Part shown: one piece after another, positions 1-12,145 of the stretch
Position numbering within the stretch: position 1 is the first letter of the stretch
Layout of the letters: each line of letters opens with the position of its first letter
NCBI GenBank assembly: GCA_020746105.1
Contig: CM036622.1
Span: 13,683,987 to 13,747,986 of the forward strand
Origin: Trogon surrucura
Lineage: Eukaryota; Chordata; Aves; Trogoniformes; Trogonidae
DNA: 64,000 bases
Direction: 5' to 3'
Translations under genes and position numbers: made by a program
Notes under the pieces: generated by a model
Seen by the model: the letters and a program-made list of their open reading frames with translations, nothing else
What the model was told of the DNA's origin: nothing
The model's database searches: none

Positions 1-3000
1 TTAAGCCAGGCGTGCAGCCCCAATGCAGTGCAATGACTGCGGGAGAGGAGATTGATTCTAGCGACAGTGTCAGTGGGCACGGACAACTTCTGCTCCTATC
101 ACATATTCCTTATTTACATTTCTTCCATTTCTTTATGGTTCATAAGTACCTGTGATTAAGGGCAGTGCTGACTTTTACAGGTTTTGAAGATACATTAATG
201 TGCGGTGCTGCAATGGGCTATAGCTCCCAGGGTGAGGAACCGGAGGACCCAGTTAGCTCAGACTACTCCAGCAGAGCTCTTGGGATGGATGGATCTGGAG
301 TGTCTGTGCTCCACCTGCAATTTGAGGATTAGAGCTCTTCTAGGTGGTGCAGTGGAGTTGTACCGACACTGTAGCTGCGCCTTAAGAACTGGGAGACTGA
401 GTCTGGATTTGTACTGCCTGCGCAAATAAGCTCAAGCCTCCCTTTGCTAGGGAATAAGTCTTTGTCAAAACTGGAGTAATCACATTAAATCAGTGAAAAA
501 ACACAATTCCCTTAAAATAGCTAATGGTCAACTATAAAGTATTTTCAGCATCATGAGTACTTCAAAAAACCTCAGACTTGTAATTTGTAACTAAGTGGTC
601 TTTATCTGCATATAGTGCAAGGGCCAACACTTTCAAATGTGACTAGTGCTTTTAGCATCATTGGCCCAGCTTGAAAGATGCTACTTTTTGGAAACTTCAT
701 AAAGTGTAGCTACTGAAAAATCAAGCTTCCTGTCATTTAAATTAGGTAACTGAAAGGAAAGGAATCTGAAATCACTGGTTGCTTTTAAACATTTGGCTTT
801 GGGGAAGTGAGCACTGCTCAAAACAGTTAAGAGCATATCAAGGGGAAACTTTTTTGATTACATAAGAGAAAACTGACAGCTGAAAGGAAGAATTCAACTT
901 TCTGTCAATAAACTGGTATCAACTGCAGGTGTCCATTTAAGCAGCACTTTTTCGTCTGGTACTCTGACTTGAGGCACAGTCTGCTCGCTGAAGTGACTGC
1001 AAGTGGGAGCAGTTTGGTTGGTGTGCTATAGACCGGGACTTGCTGGCTTCTTGGAATGATAGAAAGTCTCTATGAAACTCAGGCACAGAGATAGATTCAG
1101 GCTGAGGGAAGCACTTGTGAAAACACTGCAGTGAAGAGAAGAGAGCCACTGTGTGTGCAGATACATGTATCTAAATTTAACCCAAAACCCCCCCAAAATA
1201 CAGTCTGGAATTAGAGAAGAGGCTTGATTCTGAGACTGTCCCTGAGCTTTCCTGTGTAGCAGTGTAGAAACTTCTGCTTGTATAAAGCTGTAAGCATGAC
1301 TCCTGCATGCTTGCTCTGATGCAGCTTGCATTCAGGTTGCTCTGCTCGTTTTCTTGTGATGGTAGTCTGTTCTATTCTTTGGCCAGGCTTTTCTGTGCAA
1401 TCTGAATATTCCTACAGGGGTGATTCCAATTTTTGGGCCATATTCAGCAGCCAGCACAGTGATGGAAATTATCACTGCAATGCAAACACCTGGCAAAGTG
1501 AGCTGAAGTGCACCTCTAGTGTTGTGAAAACTCATTTTCAGGATATCGACGATCCTTGCAATCAAGGAATATTTTTGTCAATGGGGCCTTATTATATTGC
1601 TCTCTATGATGCAGTTGGGGAACTGAGATAGGGGGACTTCATGTAACTTTTAATTGGACATCTGAAAGAGGAAATAATTTGCTATTACAAATGATACATG
1701 CAACTCAGTACAAGATGATGCAGGAAACTTTGAGATTTTCAGCACATTTTCTTGGCCTCAGAGATATGTCCTGTTTACGTTTCCTATTCCATGGACATTT
1801 GCACAATTTCATTTGTTGTCTCAAATGTTTGAAAGAATTAAGTTTTAAGCTGAAGGTTAACAGAAGGGGATATTTCTTCTATGTACTTTTTAAAATATGG
1901 ATATAAGAAACCTGACTGTGATTTAAATTCAGTTAACATAAGTAGTAGTATCTACAAAGACCTTGAAGATGTCTCTCAGTGATTTGTTGGCATATTCTAG
2001 TAAAAGTCTTGTACAATAAGAAGCAACAGAGAAGATGGTCCAATGACGTAAAAATTCTCCTTTTCTCTTCTGGAAAAGTTCCCCATTTGAAGTGAGCAGA
2101 CACAGAATGTTTTTCACAGGTGTCTACACTTTTACATAGTTATGTTCCTTCTCATGCAGCCAGTACTGTACTGATATTGCTGTTGCTTCTAGACAGTATC
2201 ACCCACATGCTTAATGTTACACATCTCCAGAACATGTTCTGCACATTCCCTAATTAACCTTCACACCTCCATTAAGAGAAAGGGGGGTTTAAGTATTGTC
2301 TTTATTTTACAACCTGGAAAAAACTAAAAGAAACCTACATCATACATTTATAAAAGTGCAAATGAGAAGCGGGGAAAAATAAAAGTGTATTTATCACTTT
2401 ATCATTCAAGAGCAATTTTTAAAAATCTAATTTAATGGTATGATATACATAGCCTGAAAAGATCCAAGAAATGGTGGCTGGATGGAGGACCATCCAGGAT
2501 GAGGAAGAGTCCAGAAGTGAATCCAGCCCTCACAGATGTGGGGAAGGTCCCTTCCTTTGCACTGTGGAAAAGGAAGCCTGGAAGTGGTGAAGGTGATGTG
2601 AAAAGATAGGAACGGAGAATGAGTGTATAGAGAAGTCTGATGCATAAGTATGTAGAGATTTGAGAAGACTTGAACAAGCTGAAGTGAAAGAATTCATGGT
2701 AAAATGTTCTGTCTGTGAAGCATGCACACACTTTGCAGTATCAGTGTGTGATTGCTTATGGCAGTAACTCTCAGCTGTATCTGTCATGCAGCACATTACC
2801 TTCAATATTTTCTTTCTATGTGTGTTTGTTCCTTCAACTGGGAAGAACCACATATAGTCACTAGTGGCTCATCAAAGGCTTGGGATCACAGTGATATGGT
2901 TCATTGTTTCCCTCTTGTTCTACATCCTGTCATAGAAAGGTTAAAAAATTTCCCTGAAATGATGGTGAGGTACCTGCAGGTCGAGCTGCTAGACCACGTT

Positions 3001-4369
3001 GGTGTGTGTCACATACAACAATGCTGTCTCTCTACCTGAAACACTGCCATCTCCCACCTCGATAGGAAGAAGGAAACAACGAGCAGCTAATGGTATTGCA
3101 GGGGTCCATTGAATGAGTTCACAGGGGAACCTTGCTGCCTTTCCTCAAATCCTTACTGTTAGGACATGCCAGCTGGTGCCAGCAATGATTTACCTCACAT
3201 CTTTTAACTTACTTCCCTGGGAAGCCATAACAATTTATTATGACAGTAGCACCTAACATGCCTTATTTTTTTTGCTTACTGGATTGGAAAGGCTAGTGTG
3301 TAGTAAGGGAAGGCATGGATTTTCAGCTGCCTGGCTACGCTGTACTGGTTCTCCATGTGAGCTAGCTTACCCAGCTCTGAAACTGGAGGAGGCTGTCTCA
3401 TGTTTAATGCACAAAGTCATCCCACTGCACTTGAGGCATCTGGTTGAGGGGTCTCTGGAGCTTTGCAGTTGCTAAATGTCTCTCTGAGTCCTAGGCCAGT
3501 GGCTCAGCCCCTCTCTAACCTTCCTCCCATGACAGTGGTCTTGAAGGCTACCATTTGACCAACGTCAGGTTAATGTAATAGTCCAATAAACACTTTGTAT
3601 CTTCTTGGGGAGACTTTAGGGTTTAAACGCTGATGATATCTTCTCAATCTATGAGATTTTTCTTAATGTTAGAAACGCTATTTTGTAAATAATGTGGTGG
3701 TCATTGCAAGCTTTACTGAATAATGAAATAAGAGGCCAATGCAGCTGTGTGAGATAGGGGAATAGATGAGGTGAACCAATTATTCTCCTACCAGCCACAA
3801 AAAGTCTGTTTATATATGAGTTATGTAACCCAAGCTGACACTTCACCAGGCAATACTTCAGCTGGAAATTATGAACACCTTTCCCACTTCACCACACATG
3901 CTATTTATCAAGTCCAAGGATACAAAAACACAACTTTGAGGATAGGTATAAAGAGTTTTAGGGGGCAGCTTGAGAATCTGTGTTGATACTGAACTCACAG
4001 GTAGCTTAAAGACATCTATGTCTGACCTGAACAAATGTGAGGGTGATGTGTGGGCATGTAAATGAGGAATAAAAAAAGTAAACCAGATTTTTTTAGGTAA
4101 AGTTGTTAGTTAACTGTATTTAAATTGTCTTTGTGTTGCAAACCACTGAGTGTCTTAGTACTTGATTAAATCAAAATACTCCATTCAGGAGAGTTTGCCC
4201 TTAACATGCTGTCCAGCACCCAGCTCTGAAGGTCTGTGCTTTGTAGGGGAAGCAAATAAGGTCTGGAAGGAACAAGTCTGTGCCCCCATCGCTCAGCAGC
4301 GACATGCAGCCAGCAGGACCTCTGGTTCCCTCCAGGGCCTAACACACTGTGGATGTCTGAAGGGTCCTT
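1..4369. other. Gene-free AT-rich DNA, no recognised feature
   Basis: I see no exon, RNA gene or intact repeat here. The longest frames are about 100 codons (1326-1631 plus; 2432-2731 and 2530-2853 minus). They overlap one another on both strands and match no family I know. The 1326-1631 frame starts with a hydrophobic, signal-peptide-like stretch, but an equally long antisense frame covers much of it and no splice context supports it. Non-coding DNA is the best reading. Confidence 0.6.
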
Positions 4370-4418
4370 TTTCAGTTCTTTCGAGGTCCCTTCCAACCTT
4401 TAACATTCTGTGATTCTT
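4370..4418 (+). mobile_element. CR1 LINE 3' tail fragment (short, diverged)
   Basis: The stretch reads GAGGTCCCTTCCAACC, a short spacer, then ATTCTGTGATTCTT. This is the order at the 3' end of avian CR1 elements: the 'ggtcccttccaac' block followed by ATTCTRTG octamers. The octamers are diverged and the upstream 3' UTR is not clearly recognisable, so the 5' limit is approximate. It is a heavily 5'-truncated, non-coding copy, as is usual for CR1. Confidence 0.7.
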
Positions 4419-7400
4419 GCCACACTCTTTCACATTTTTCCACTAGGAACCAGCATGCCAAAATATTCCCCTTGGATATATTTGCAGCCAGGCTTATGAC
4501 TTCTTCAGCTCCTTTTCCACGCCACAAAGCAGAAAAAGGAGGTGTTCTTCAGCTACTGCCTGGTCTCTCCTCTCACATCTGCACCCTCAGTGTCATAAAG
4601 TGTGTTCTAAAATTAAAGGAATGATAGACAAATATGCTGTTGAGGTGCAGATGGCAACATGATTTTAATATTATTTTCAGGCTTTGGCTTTATTAGCATT
4701 GACTATTAATGTTAAGTGTGAAGCAATTATGTATATACTTATAATAATTTTTATTATTAGCATCATTTGCCAGGTGGGAGTGTCTTCTTCTCGGGAGCTT
4801 ACCCACTGAAATGGCCAAAGGGCTGTAGGTTTCCCATCAAACTTCATCAGAACTCACTTACTTCAGACCTTACAATTTTCTTCATTAATGCTGTAAAATG
4901 AGCTTATGTTCACATCTCTGTTTTTAAAATGCTTTGATGAGTTTCAGAATTTCTCATTGCCTATGATAATAGTAGCCTGGAAAACCTGTGTTTAGTGCTG
5001 CCTGGTGCCACCACTGGAGCAGGCTGTGAATACAGGTGGGAAGGATATTTTTCTTTCCTTTAGATGAGGAGCCTGTAGGGATTAACAGAACAGTAAATAA
5101 ATCTGTTCTTTGGACAGAGTATAGTCTAATTAGAGGGTTTGTGAAGTTCTGGCTCTAATTTACAGCCTCTGAATTTTCTGGGAGTTTTGGTTTTCAGCAA
5201 ATGCAGAAGTTCAATGTGAAGCTTGATTCTGGCCACTGAACTACCACACAACATCAGTGCTTGGCTTGGATCAGCTCAAGATTTCTCTCAAACAGCACTT
5301 GGTATTAGGTTCAGGGAAAGTTCACATATCTGTCCATTGTGCCGAGGTTCTGAAATACAGTTGCAGATTTACAGCATCCAATTTATTAAACAATGCTGTA
5401 TTTAGGCTGATGTATATTTCTGTGTTAGGTGTAAAAAAAAATAAAATAAATAAATCCCTTTCTAGAATTGCAACAGAGATTAGGGTAGTATTAGTCCTAC
5501 AGAATCCTCTGTCTTCTGATGTCAAACCTGTGAAATAGGTAAGTTATATATTTTTCCATTTTGCTTATGTTTTCTTATCTTCACATCCCAATCAACATAA
5601 GCTGCCAGAAGTCTTTAGTTCAAGTATAAACTAAAACATATCGAATTTATGTGATTTTGGGATAAGTTTATTGTAGTGTTGCAAATAAAACACCTACTTA
5701 CTGATATCTAGGCTCGTGTTTTGACATTGAGGCTCTCATGGGACTGGGACAGAGGAAGTCAAAGTCTCCGTGTTCCACAGAATCGACCACACCCCACTTA
5801 CATCCTTGAGCTATGCAGACACCTTCTCTGCACGGGAAATTAAATCTTCATTGACAAAAACTGTTGAGAAAATAAAATATTGATCTTGCTTGTGAGACTT
5901 TTATGTTAGTCAATTAAATTAGTACAATACCTTTCCTACTAGTAAAATAAGAGTGCCATTACTATATGGAAATATAATGTTCCATAATATTTTTATTGTG
6001 AGACAGGGGATACCTCTTACAGCACTCAGAAGTACAGTTTATACATGACTATAAAGTTAGTTGTGATCCATAAACAGCAGATATAGATCTCGGATATAGC
6101 TTTGAAAATCAGTTTAAAGGAAAGTGCCTTATTCTCTTCGCAATATCATATCAAAGTAGCATCATTTTAAAAAAATCATAATCTCTTCTAATCTTTTTAT
6201 ACTGAAAGACAATGAAACATCATTCTAATATTTAAATTGGAATATGAGTCTGACAATATTTTTGCTACTGCATCTTCTAAAATTAAAAACCCTTTCAAAA
6301 CTAATAATTATCCAGAATCCATGCCTGCTGCAACTAGACACATAAGTGTACAAATATGGGCATACACGAATGGCTACTGAAACATAAGAGACCTAATACA
6401 ACTGAGATTTGGGTGGGAGAGCTGTGTTGCGATGTGACTATTTCTCTACCAAATGATGAGATGTGAATACGACTTGGCAGGTGCAAATGACAGCTGTGGC
6501 CTCCTTTTTTCACCAGGCTAGTTCTTTCTTTCCCCCAAATCTGTAATTCTTGGAAGTACCTCTAGTTTCTGGTGCACTCGTGAGTGCATAAATAAGCAAG
6601 CTAGGCACCCAGCTGTGGATACTTACTTGTGGGTACATCTCCTACCCACTTCGTTTTGAAAAGTAAGCCTTTACTTAGCAAATTTATGGCATAATATAGA
6701 CAGGAAGATTCTCCATCTTGTACAAGTTGTTTGTAATATGGAACATGCCTACAAAATAATAAAGAATTTTCATTTTAAAGTATTTGGTAACATATTGTTT
6801 GAAATGTGGAATCCTGGCACATCTCCTCACTGCAACTTCTCCCAACCCACTCCCCCTTCAAAACTGTCCCAAACGTGCCTTAATAGGAAAACCAGAGCAT
6901 ATTAGTCTACTGGGAGACAAATAGCAGCTACTATTATGATCAGAGAGTTCATAATATCATTTAATAAAACAACTGTTCGGTTGTTTCACTGATGATTGGG
7001 AGGGTATATCCTATACAGCTACCTTGTTTATATCTGACCAGCCAGTGTTCGCTCTCGTTTTTTCCACTCTTTCAAACCACCATGAATAGTACTTTTCTGT
7101 TAAGTTGGCTTTTTCATCTGAAAATGATGTCTGTGTAGTCCTTCTCTTTAGATCAGCTTGACTATAGTTCCAAACATCAGCCTTGAACATCCTGTTACCA
7201 GAAATGAACCTTGTGTCTTTGAGCAGCGTTAGACGTTCTTCACTACAGAACTGTCTTCCTCAACAGAGTTTAAAGGACAGGGCATCAGGACCAAGGTCTT
7301 CTTTCTCAATGATGGGACAGACTTTCTTAGATGATGTTTTAATACCAATTTGGAAGCACTCCCCAAGTTAGTTTTAAAGACAGATTGCACACCAGCAAAC

Positions 7401-8044
7401 TCTGGTTTCAAAGTGTATGCTGGGTTGCAGGAGCATATTCTTTTTAAAATTGATCATGCCCTCAATCTTTCCTGGTGTATATAATCTCTTAAAAAATCCA
7501 TTAAATTCTTCCTATTTCTTGTTATTTGCAAGAATAAACTATTTATATCAGGGGCAAAGGTTTTATTATGAAAATCGGTGCAATTTGATAATACATTAGA
7601 GAAGGAGTAAACATTTGTAATGATAGCAGTTACAGCACTGAGTGCAGAGCAGACAAAGACTCAGCAAGTGAAAGACATATCTTTCTAGTAATGGCATGTA
7701 TAAATAGCTCACGAACAGTTTGTAGTCCATGTTATGGTCTGATGGGTATAGCTGTTGTGTGCTAACTGAGTTTATTTAGCCTGTGGTCACCTTCGTCTCC
7801 AACAATCTATGAGCCGTGGGCTTATTTTTCTTGAGGAGCTAATCTCAGAGAATTGCCCACCTCTCTGAAACTGTCATTTTCCATAAATCTTTAAATAAAT
7901 AATAGATAGAAGTGTTTTTTGATTATATATTTCTTTGAGTGACATTTTGATGAACAAGTTTCAATTATTTCTCAACTTTTAAGTCATCCAATTCTATCTT
8001 TTAACAGTTTTGTACACAAGACTTGCATGAAGTCTTTGATAAGA
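4419..8044. other. Gene-free AT-rich DNA, no recognised feature
   Basis: No frame exceeds about 95 codons. The pair at 5223-5538 (plus) and 5322-5525 (minus) cover each other and look like chance. The stretch 5,900-6,350 is very AT-rich. No repeat family was recognised. Confidence 0.6.
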
Positions 8045-8131
8045 GGTGGCGTCCCTGCCCACAACAGGGAGGTTGGATTAAAATGATCTCTAAGGTCCCT
8101 TCCAACCCAGGCCATTCTATGATTCTATGAT
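8045..8131 (+). mobile_element. CR1 LINE 3' end fragment
   Basis: About 87 bp match the avian CR1 3' terminus: a 'gtccctgcccacaacaggga' block, 'ggttggatta', a 'gatctctaaggtcccttcc' block, then ATTCTATGATTCTATGAT at the end. The last part is two intact ATTCTATG octamers, the CR1 3' hallmark (CR1 ends in octamers rather than poly-A). It is severely 5'-truncated and has no coding sequence. The same 3' end occurs in reverse complement at 36,504. Confidence 0.93.
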
Positions 8132-9167
8132 AGTAGCAAAAAAATGCCCACATGCATGCAGACACATTTAAAGAGCTATTAATTTAATGATCAGTAAATT
8201 AGAAAGGGTTAATTACAGAAGGAGTAAGATATGTCAAGTTTTATATAAATCTTACATCATTCTTCACATCATCTGCGAACTTGACCCACAAGCATTATTT
8301 CAGACATCTAAGTTACTATATTACGAAAGTATTTTTCCACAGTTGAAACACTAAATAATGCATAAAAGACAGTTCCAAATACTGCAGTGTAGTTGTGTCA
8401 AGGATGGATCCAGAAGTGTTTGTAGTTCGTATGCTACTGAAATTTTCCTGAAAGTAAGAACCCAAAGCAAGAGATATCTATTTACAAATTATTTTGGTGC
8501 ATCCTAGTTCAGTAACTGGCACAATATACAAGCAGACAGCCTTCTACCAGTTGTACTATGTTACTGGTTTTGCATAGTCAGAAGTAGTTTATGTTCTCTA
8601 CTTTGATTAAATCCTTTTATTTAGTACTGTGGCAATTTCGTCTCTGTTATTTGTAAAGCTCAAGCTGTTTGGCTTTCTTGTCTTTCAGCTCGTGTGTGTT
8701 TTAGTGACATCTTTTATTTCTTGCAGTCTAGAAGTGTGAGCTGCAGTAGGATCCTAGTTTGGATAACGTAAAGATGACAATAATCCCCTAAGTGTAAGAG
8801 GAGCAGAATTTAAATTTCCATAGTTTTTTTTTCCTTTCCCAGTGAAAAGCAAGACATTCTTCCCTTTCTTTCAAGTTATGACTCACTTCTCCAGATTTTG
8901 TTTTGATCTGAGTAATTAGTGTTTTTTTGTCTTTTATTCTTTATTTTTAGCAGTTACAGTCTATCTCCCACTTTGTTGCTGACATAAAAATATTAACAGA
9001 AAGATGTTGTCTTGAAGGGTAAGGAAAAACCATTCATAAAAATCTTGGTGAGGATTAAGTAAGATTCATCCAGGAAAGATCAAGGGTTGAAAAATATTGT
9101 TATTAAACATGATTATAGAGTACTTTGAGAATTCGGCATATTCCCTGTTCCAGTAAGCTCAAGCTCA

Positions 9168-9253
9168 GTGAGGAGAGAGAGATGAGATGACTGGTGAGGA
9201 GAAAAAGGAAGGAAGGTTCCTCAAAGGAGGGAGTTGAGGGAGGAGTGAGAAGT
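9168..9253 (+). repeat. Purine-rich (GA) low-complexity tract
   Basis: Some 85 bases are almost all A and G on the plus strand, with gagaga, ggaagg and gagggagg units and only a few pyrimidines. Such polypurine tracts can form triplex (H-DNA) structures; here it is annotated only as low complexity. Confidence 0.6.
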
Positions 9254-11408
9254 TATTTGGAGTATAGGCAATGTGCGATTGTGCCACACACAGAAGGGGA
9301 CACAATGTCAGGAATGAGAGGAGGCGACTAAAGAGCTGAGGGAGCCTTTAACAGACCTCATCACAGTGTTGTCCCGTTTCTTTGCGAGTGAGACGAGGCG
9401 TGGAGGAGGCTCGAGACGCTCTGTTTCCTTAGGGGCTGTGAAATCTTATGAAAACCTGTTTCTTTAGAGCTGCCTTGTGTAAAAATCCCAAATAAAAGTG
9501 GTATTAAGGGAGATATTGGAAGAAAAGATTGAACACCTCTATTTTTGTGGAAAAGACACGTGCTACATAGCACGACCTGACAGTAATGATATCTCATAGG
9601 CACTATCTGCTCTGGTGAAAAACAAATTCTGTGAATTTGTGCATAGACAGGGATGACTCTCTGCTCAGCTGCTGAGAGCAGGAAAACCAATGCTGAGTTA
9701 ACCTAGTGCAATATTCCTTGCCTTGGGATAGGATACAGGGGGCTAATAAGGAGAAAATCCCACCTCCATTCAGTGACCAGTAAGGTCTCACTGGGCTCCC
9801 AGTTCAGCTGTTTGCAGGTGGGTTCCTTCACAGAGGCCAGCTGCTGGACTTTAAGACAATGATATTTGGAGCACAAACCCCATGGTATCTTCCTGTGGCA
9901 TTTCAAGTCTTTTTAACAGCCAGAAGCCAAAACTGGGGGAATTATTTTTCTTTGTTCACGTATGTCCATCATCTCTTCCCTGGTCCTTCAGATTTCCTTA
10001 GAGGAGTACTGAGGATCCCCAGCCATCCATGCTCTGACAGATTGATCCTGGAGACCCCTTTTCCTCTGGTTTGGAACCACTCTGGGTATCCGTTTCAGAA
10101 CTGCCACATTGTTCACAACTACCCCCTCCATTTTTTGACTGTATCCAGACAGCCACAAATGCACATCCATATCTAGAGAGAAGCTGAAAACAGAATCCCC
10201 TATCATAGAGTCTATAGATTTCATATGTAAATGGACGGAATAATTACCCTATATTCTTTAAGAACTACAAGAAAATACTATTTTATTTTTTTTTGAATGT
10301 GACCATAGTGTCCAAAAACACAAGCATTCTGGATAATGAGTCAATATCTAATTAAGGACATCACCAAACTACACTTATTTCTCAGACTTAGTATCTTCCC
10401 ACTGGGAATATTCACTAATCTCTCACTGATTAATTACTATAAAGACTTATGCTTCTGGATAATTATAAGATGTGTGATAATGGATCAGACCTTTAATCCA
10501 TTAAATCTGGTATCTTGCTTCCGACTCTGACCAATAGCTAATGCATCTCAGAAAGGTGAATAACTCCATGCTGCAAATACTCTATTGTGGAATGTGGAAG
10601 AAGGAGCCCTTCCTCACCTCACTGGGTAATTGCTTTGAAGTATGAGATATAATTACCATTATCTTAGTCCATGTAACTATGTGTCATAAAATGATGAGTA
10701 CTTACTGTGTGGCAGACTGAAAATAGAAGGATCTGAAATAACCTCTGTTGGGTAATAGAACTGGGGTATGTCTAGGAAAATGTGGTTAACCATTCCAAAA
10801 CTTTTACTCAGAATCAAATCTCAAGATTGCATCTAACATCTGGTTTTTAATGTCAAAAAACATACTTCTGAGAAATCTTGAAATCTTAAAACATGCTGTG
10901 GCTATCTCAGAATAATTTTCTGGTTTGTTACCTTATAGTGTGGCTGGACATTTGTTGCTGTAAATAGTCTCAAGAAAGCGTCACAGGGAGTGTGTGTGCT
11001 GCTGGCTGTTGGCTTGAGGGGCAGCAGGGGGATAAGAATACATGTGACACCCTAGGGAAGCTGCAGGTAGGTGCTGGTGGCTTTGCATGGCATCTCCATA
11101 AGAGTCAACTGCAAGGGGCTTGTCTTTGGTGTTGGCCTGAGGGGATATTTTTCACAAAAGCTCTTTTGATGTGAAATGAGATTATTTGCCTTCACAGAGT
11201 TGTCATTAAATATGTTTTTGGTCTGTTAAGCAGATTTAAGCATGCTTCTTTGCACAAGTGCAGCCTCAGCCTGTGGTACCTGGGTGCACATGATTGCAGT
11301 ATCCTCCTTCATGCTTCTTTATGGAAAGAAACAGCAGGGTGGAATCAAAGAGCTTCTCTAAAGTCCAAAAATGTTGTTTGGAGTATTGTACGACTCAAGC
11401 GTAAAGGT

Positions 11409-11425
11409 GGGGGGGGGGGGAGGGG
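11409..11425 (+). repeat. G12 run plus GGGG (G-quadruplex potential)
   Basis: Twelve consecutive G are followed by A and four more G. This could fold as a G-quadruplex and is prone to length errors in sequencing and replication. It sits in otherwise ordinary AT-rich sequence with no gene signal around it. Confidence 0.8.
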
Positions 11426-12060
11426 AAATCCTCTGGGTAAAGTAGAAGTCAATTTATTTTTATGTAATACCCTAGTTGATGGTGTGTTAAGGTGTATCTT
11501 ATTCAGACAGAAGGAACATCAGTTCTGCCATCATAGTTTTCTTATCTACAAGACAGATAAATGCAAAACAAATGATGGCCAATGTCTTCCTACATGATTA
11601 ACACCCCTGCAATGGGAACTGAATGTTGGATCCTGATGTTCAGTCCTAGTCCTTTGATTTCAGTCAGGATTATTTTTTTTTTTCCTGGAAGGAACTGATG
11701 AAAGCAATCAGGATTTAGACCAATACTTTTCTTCCAGACTGGATTTTGGATGCAAGTCTGGGTTTTGATTTCATATAGTTTCATGTGATGGTACCTTTGC
11801 TGAATTAAGTGCACTTGCTCCTGGATTACACAGACATAACTGAAAGCAGGATCGAGTCCTACATGTTAACACATATGGGTGACTGTATAACCAACTGGCA
11901 TACAGTAGGCACCATTAAAATCTTGACATTTACTGCTCATGGTAGTTAAATTTACTGTGCTATTTGCAGTATTCCCAAGTCTAAGAGTAGGAAATCCTTT
12001 AAATACTGCAGTAAAAGTAAATCCCATGGTGTGATAAATGTCAGGATTTAAAGGAACACA

Positions 12061-12145
12061 TTTTTGTTGTTGTTTTCTTCTTTTTTTATTGCTGTGTTCA
12101 AACTTTTTCTGTCTTTTTTTTTTTGTTTCTTTTTTAGTTTTATTG
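12061..12145 (+). repeat. T-rich low-complexity tract
   Basis: T-dominated sequence with several T7-T12 runs separated by short TTG, TTC and mixed segments. The minus-strand frame across it (11866-12243) reads lysine-rich only because of the A-rich complement and is not taken as coding. Confidence 0.7.

Larger units (their letters stand above)
8132..12060. other. Gene-free DNA with low-complexity tracts
   Basis: No gene was recognised. Frames up to about 115 codons (9361-9690 minus, 9859-10176 plus, 11250-11597 plus) overlap antisense frames and show no domain. Two low-complexity tracts inside this block are listed separately. Confidence 0.6.

Noticed and set aside
1326-1631. 101-codon frame with a signal-peptide-like start
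   Set aside because: Antisense frame of similar size, no recognised domain, no splice or promoter support.
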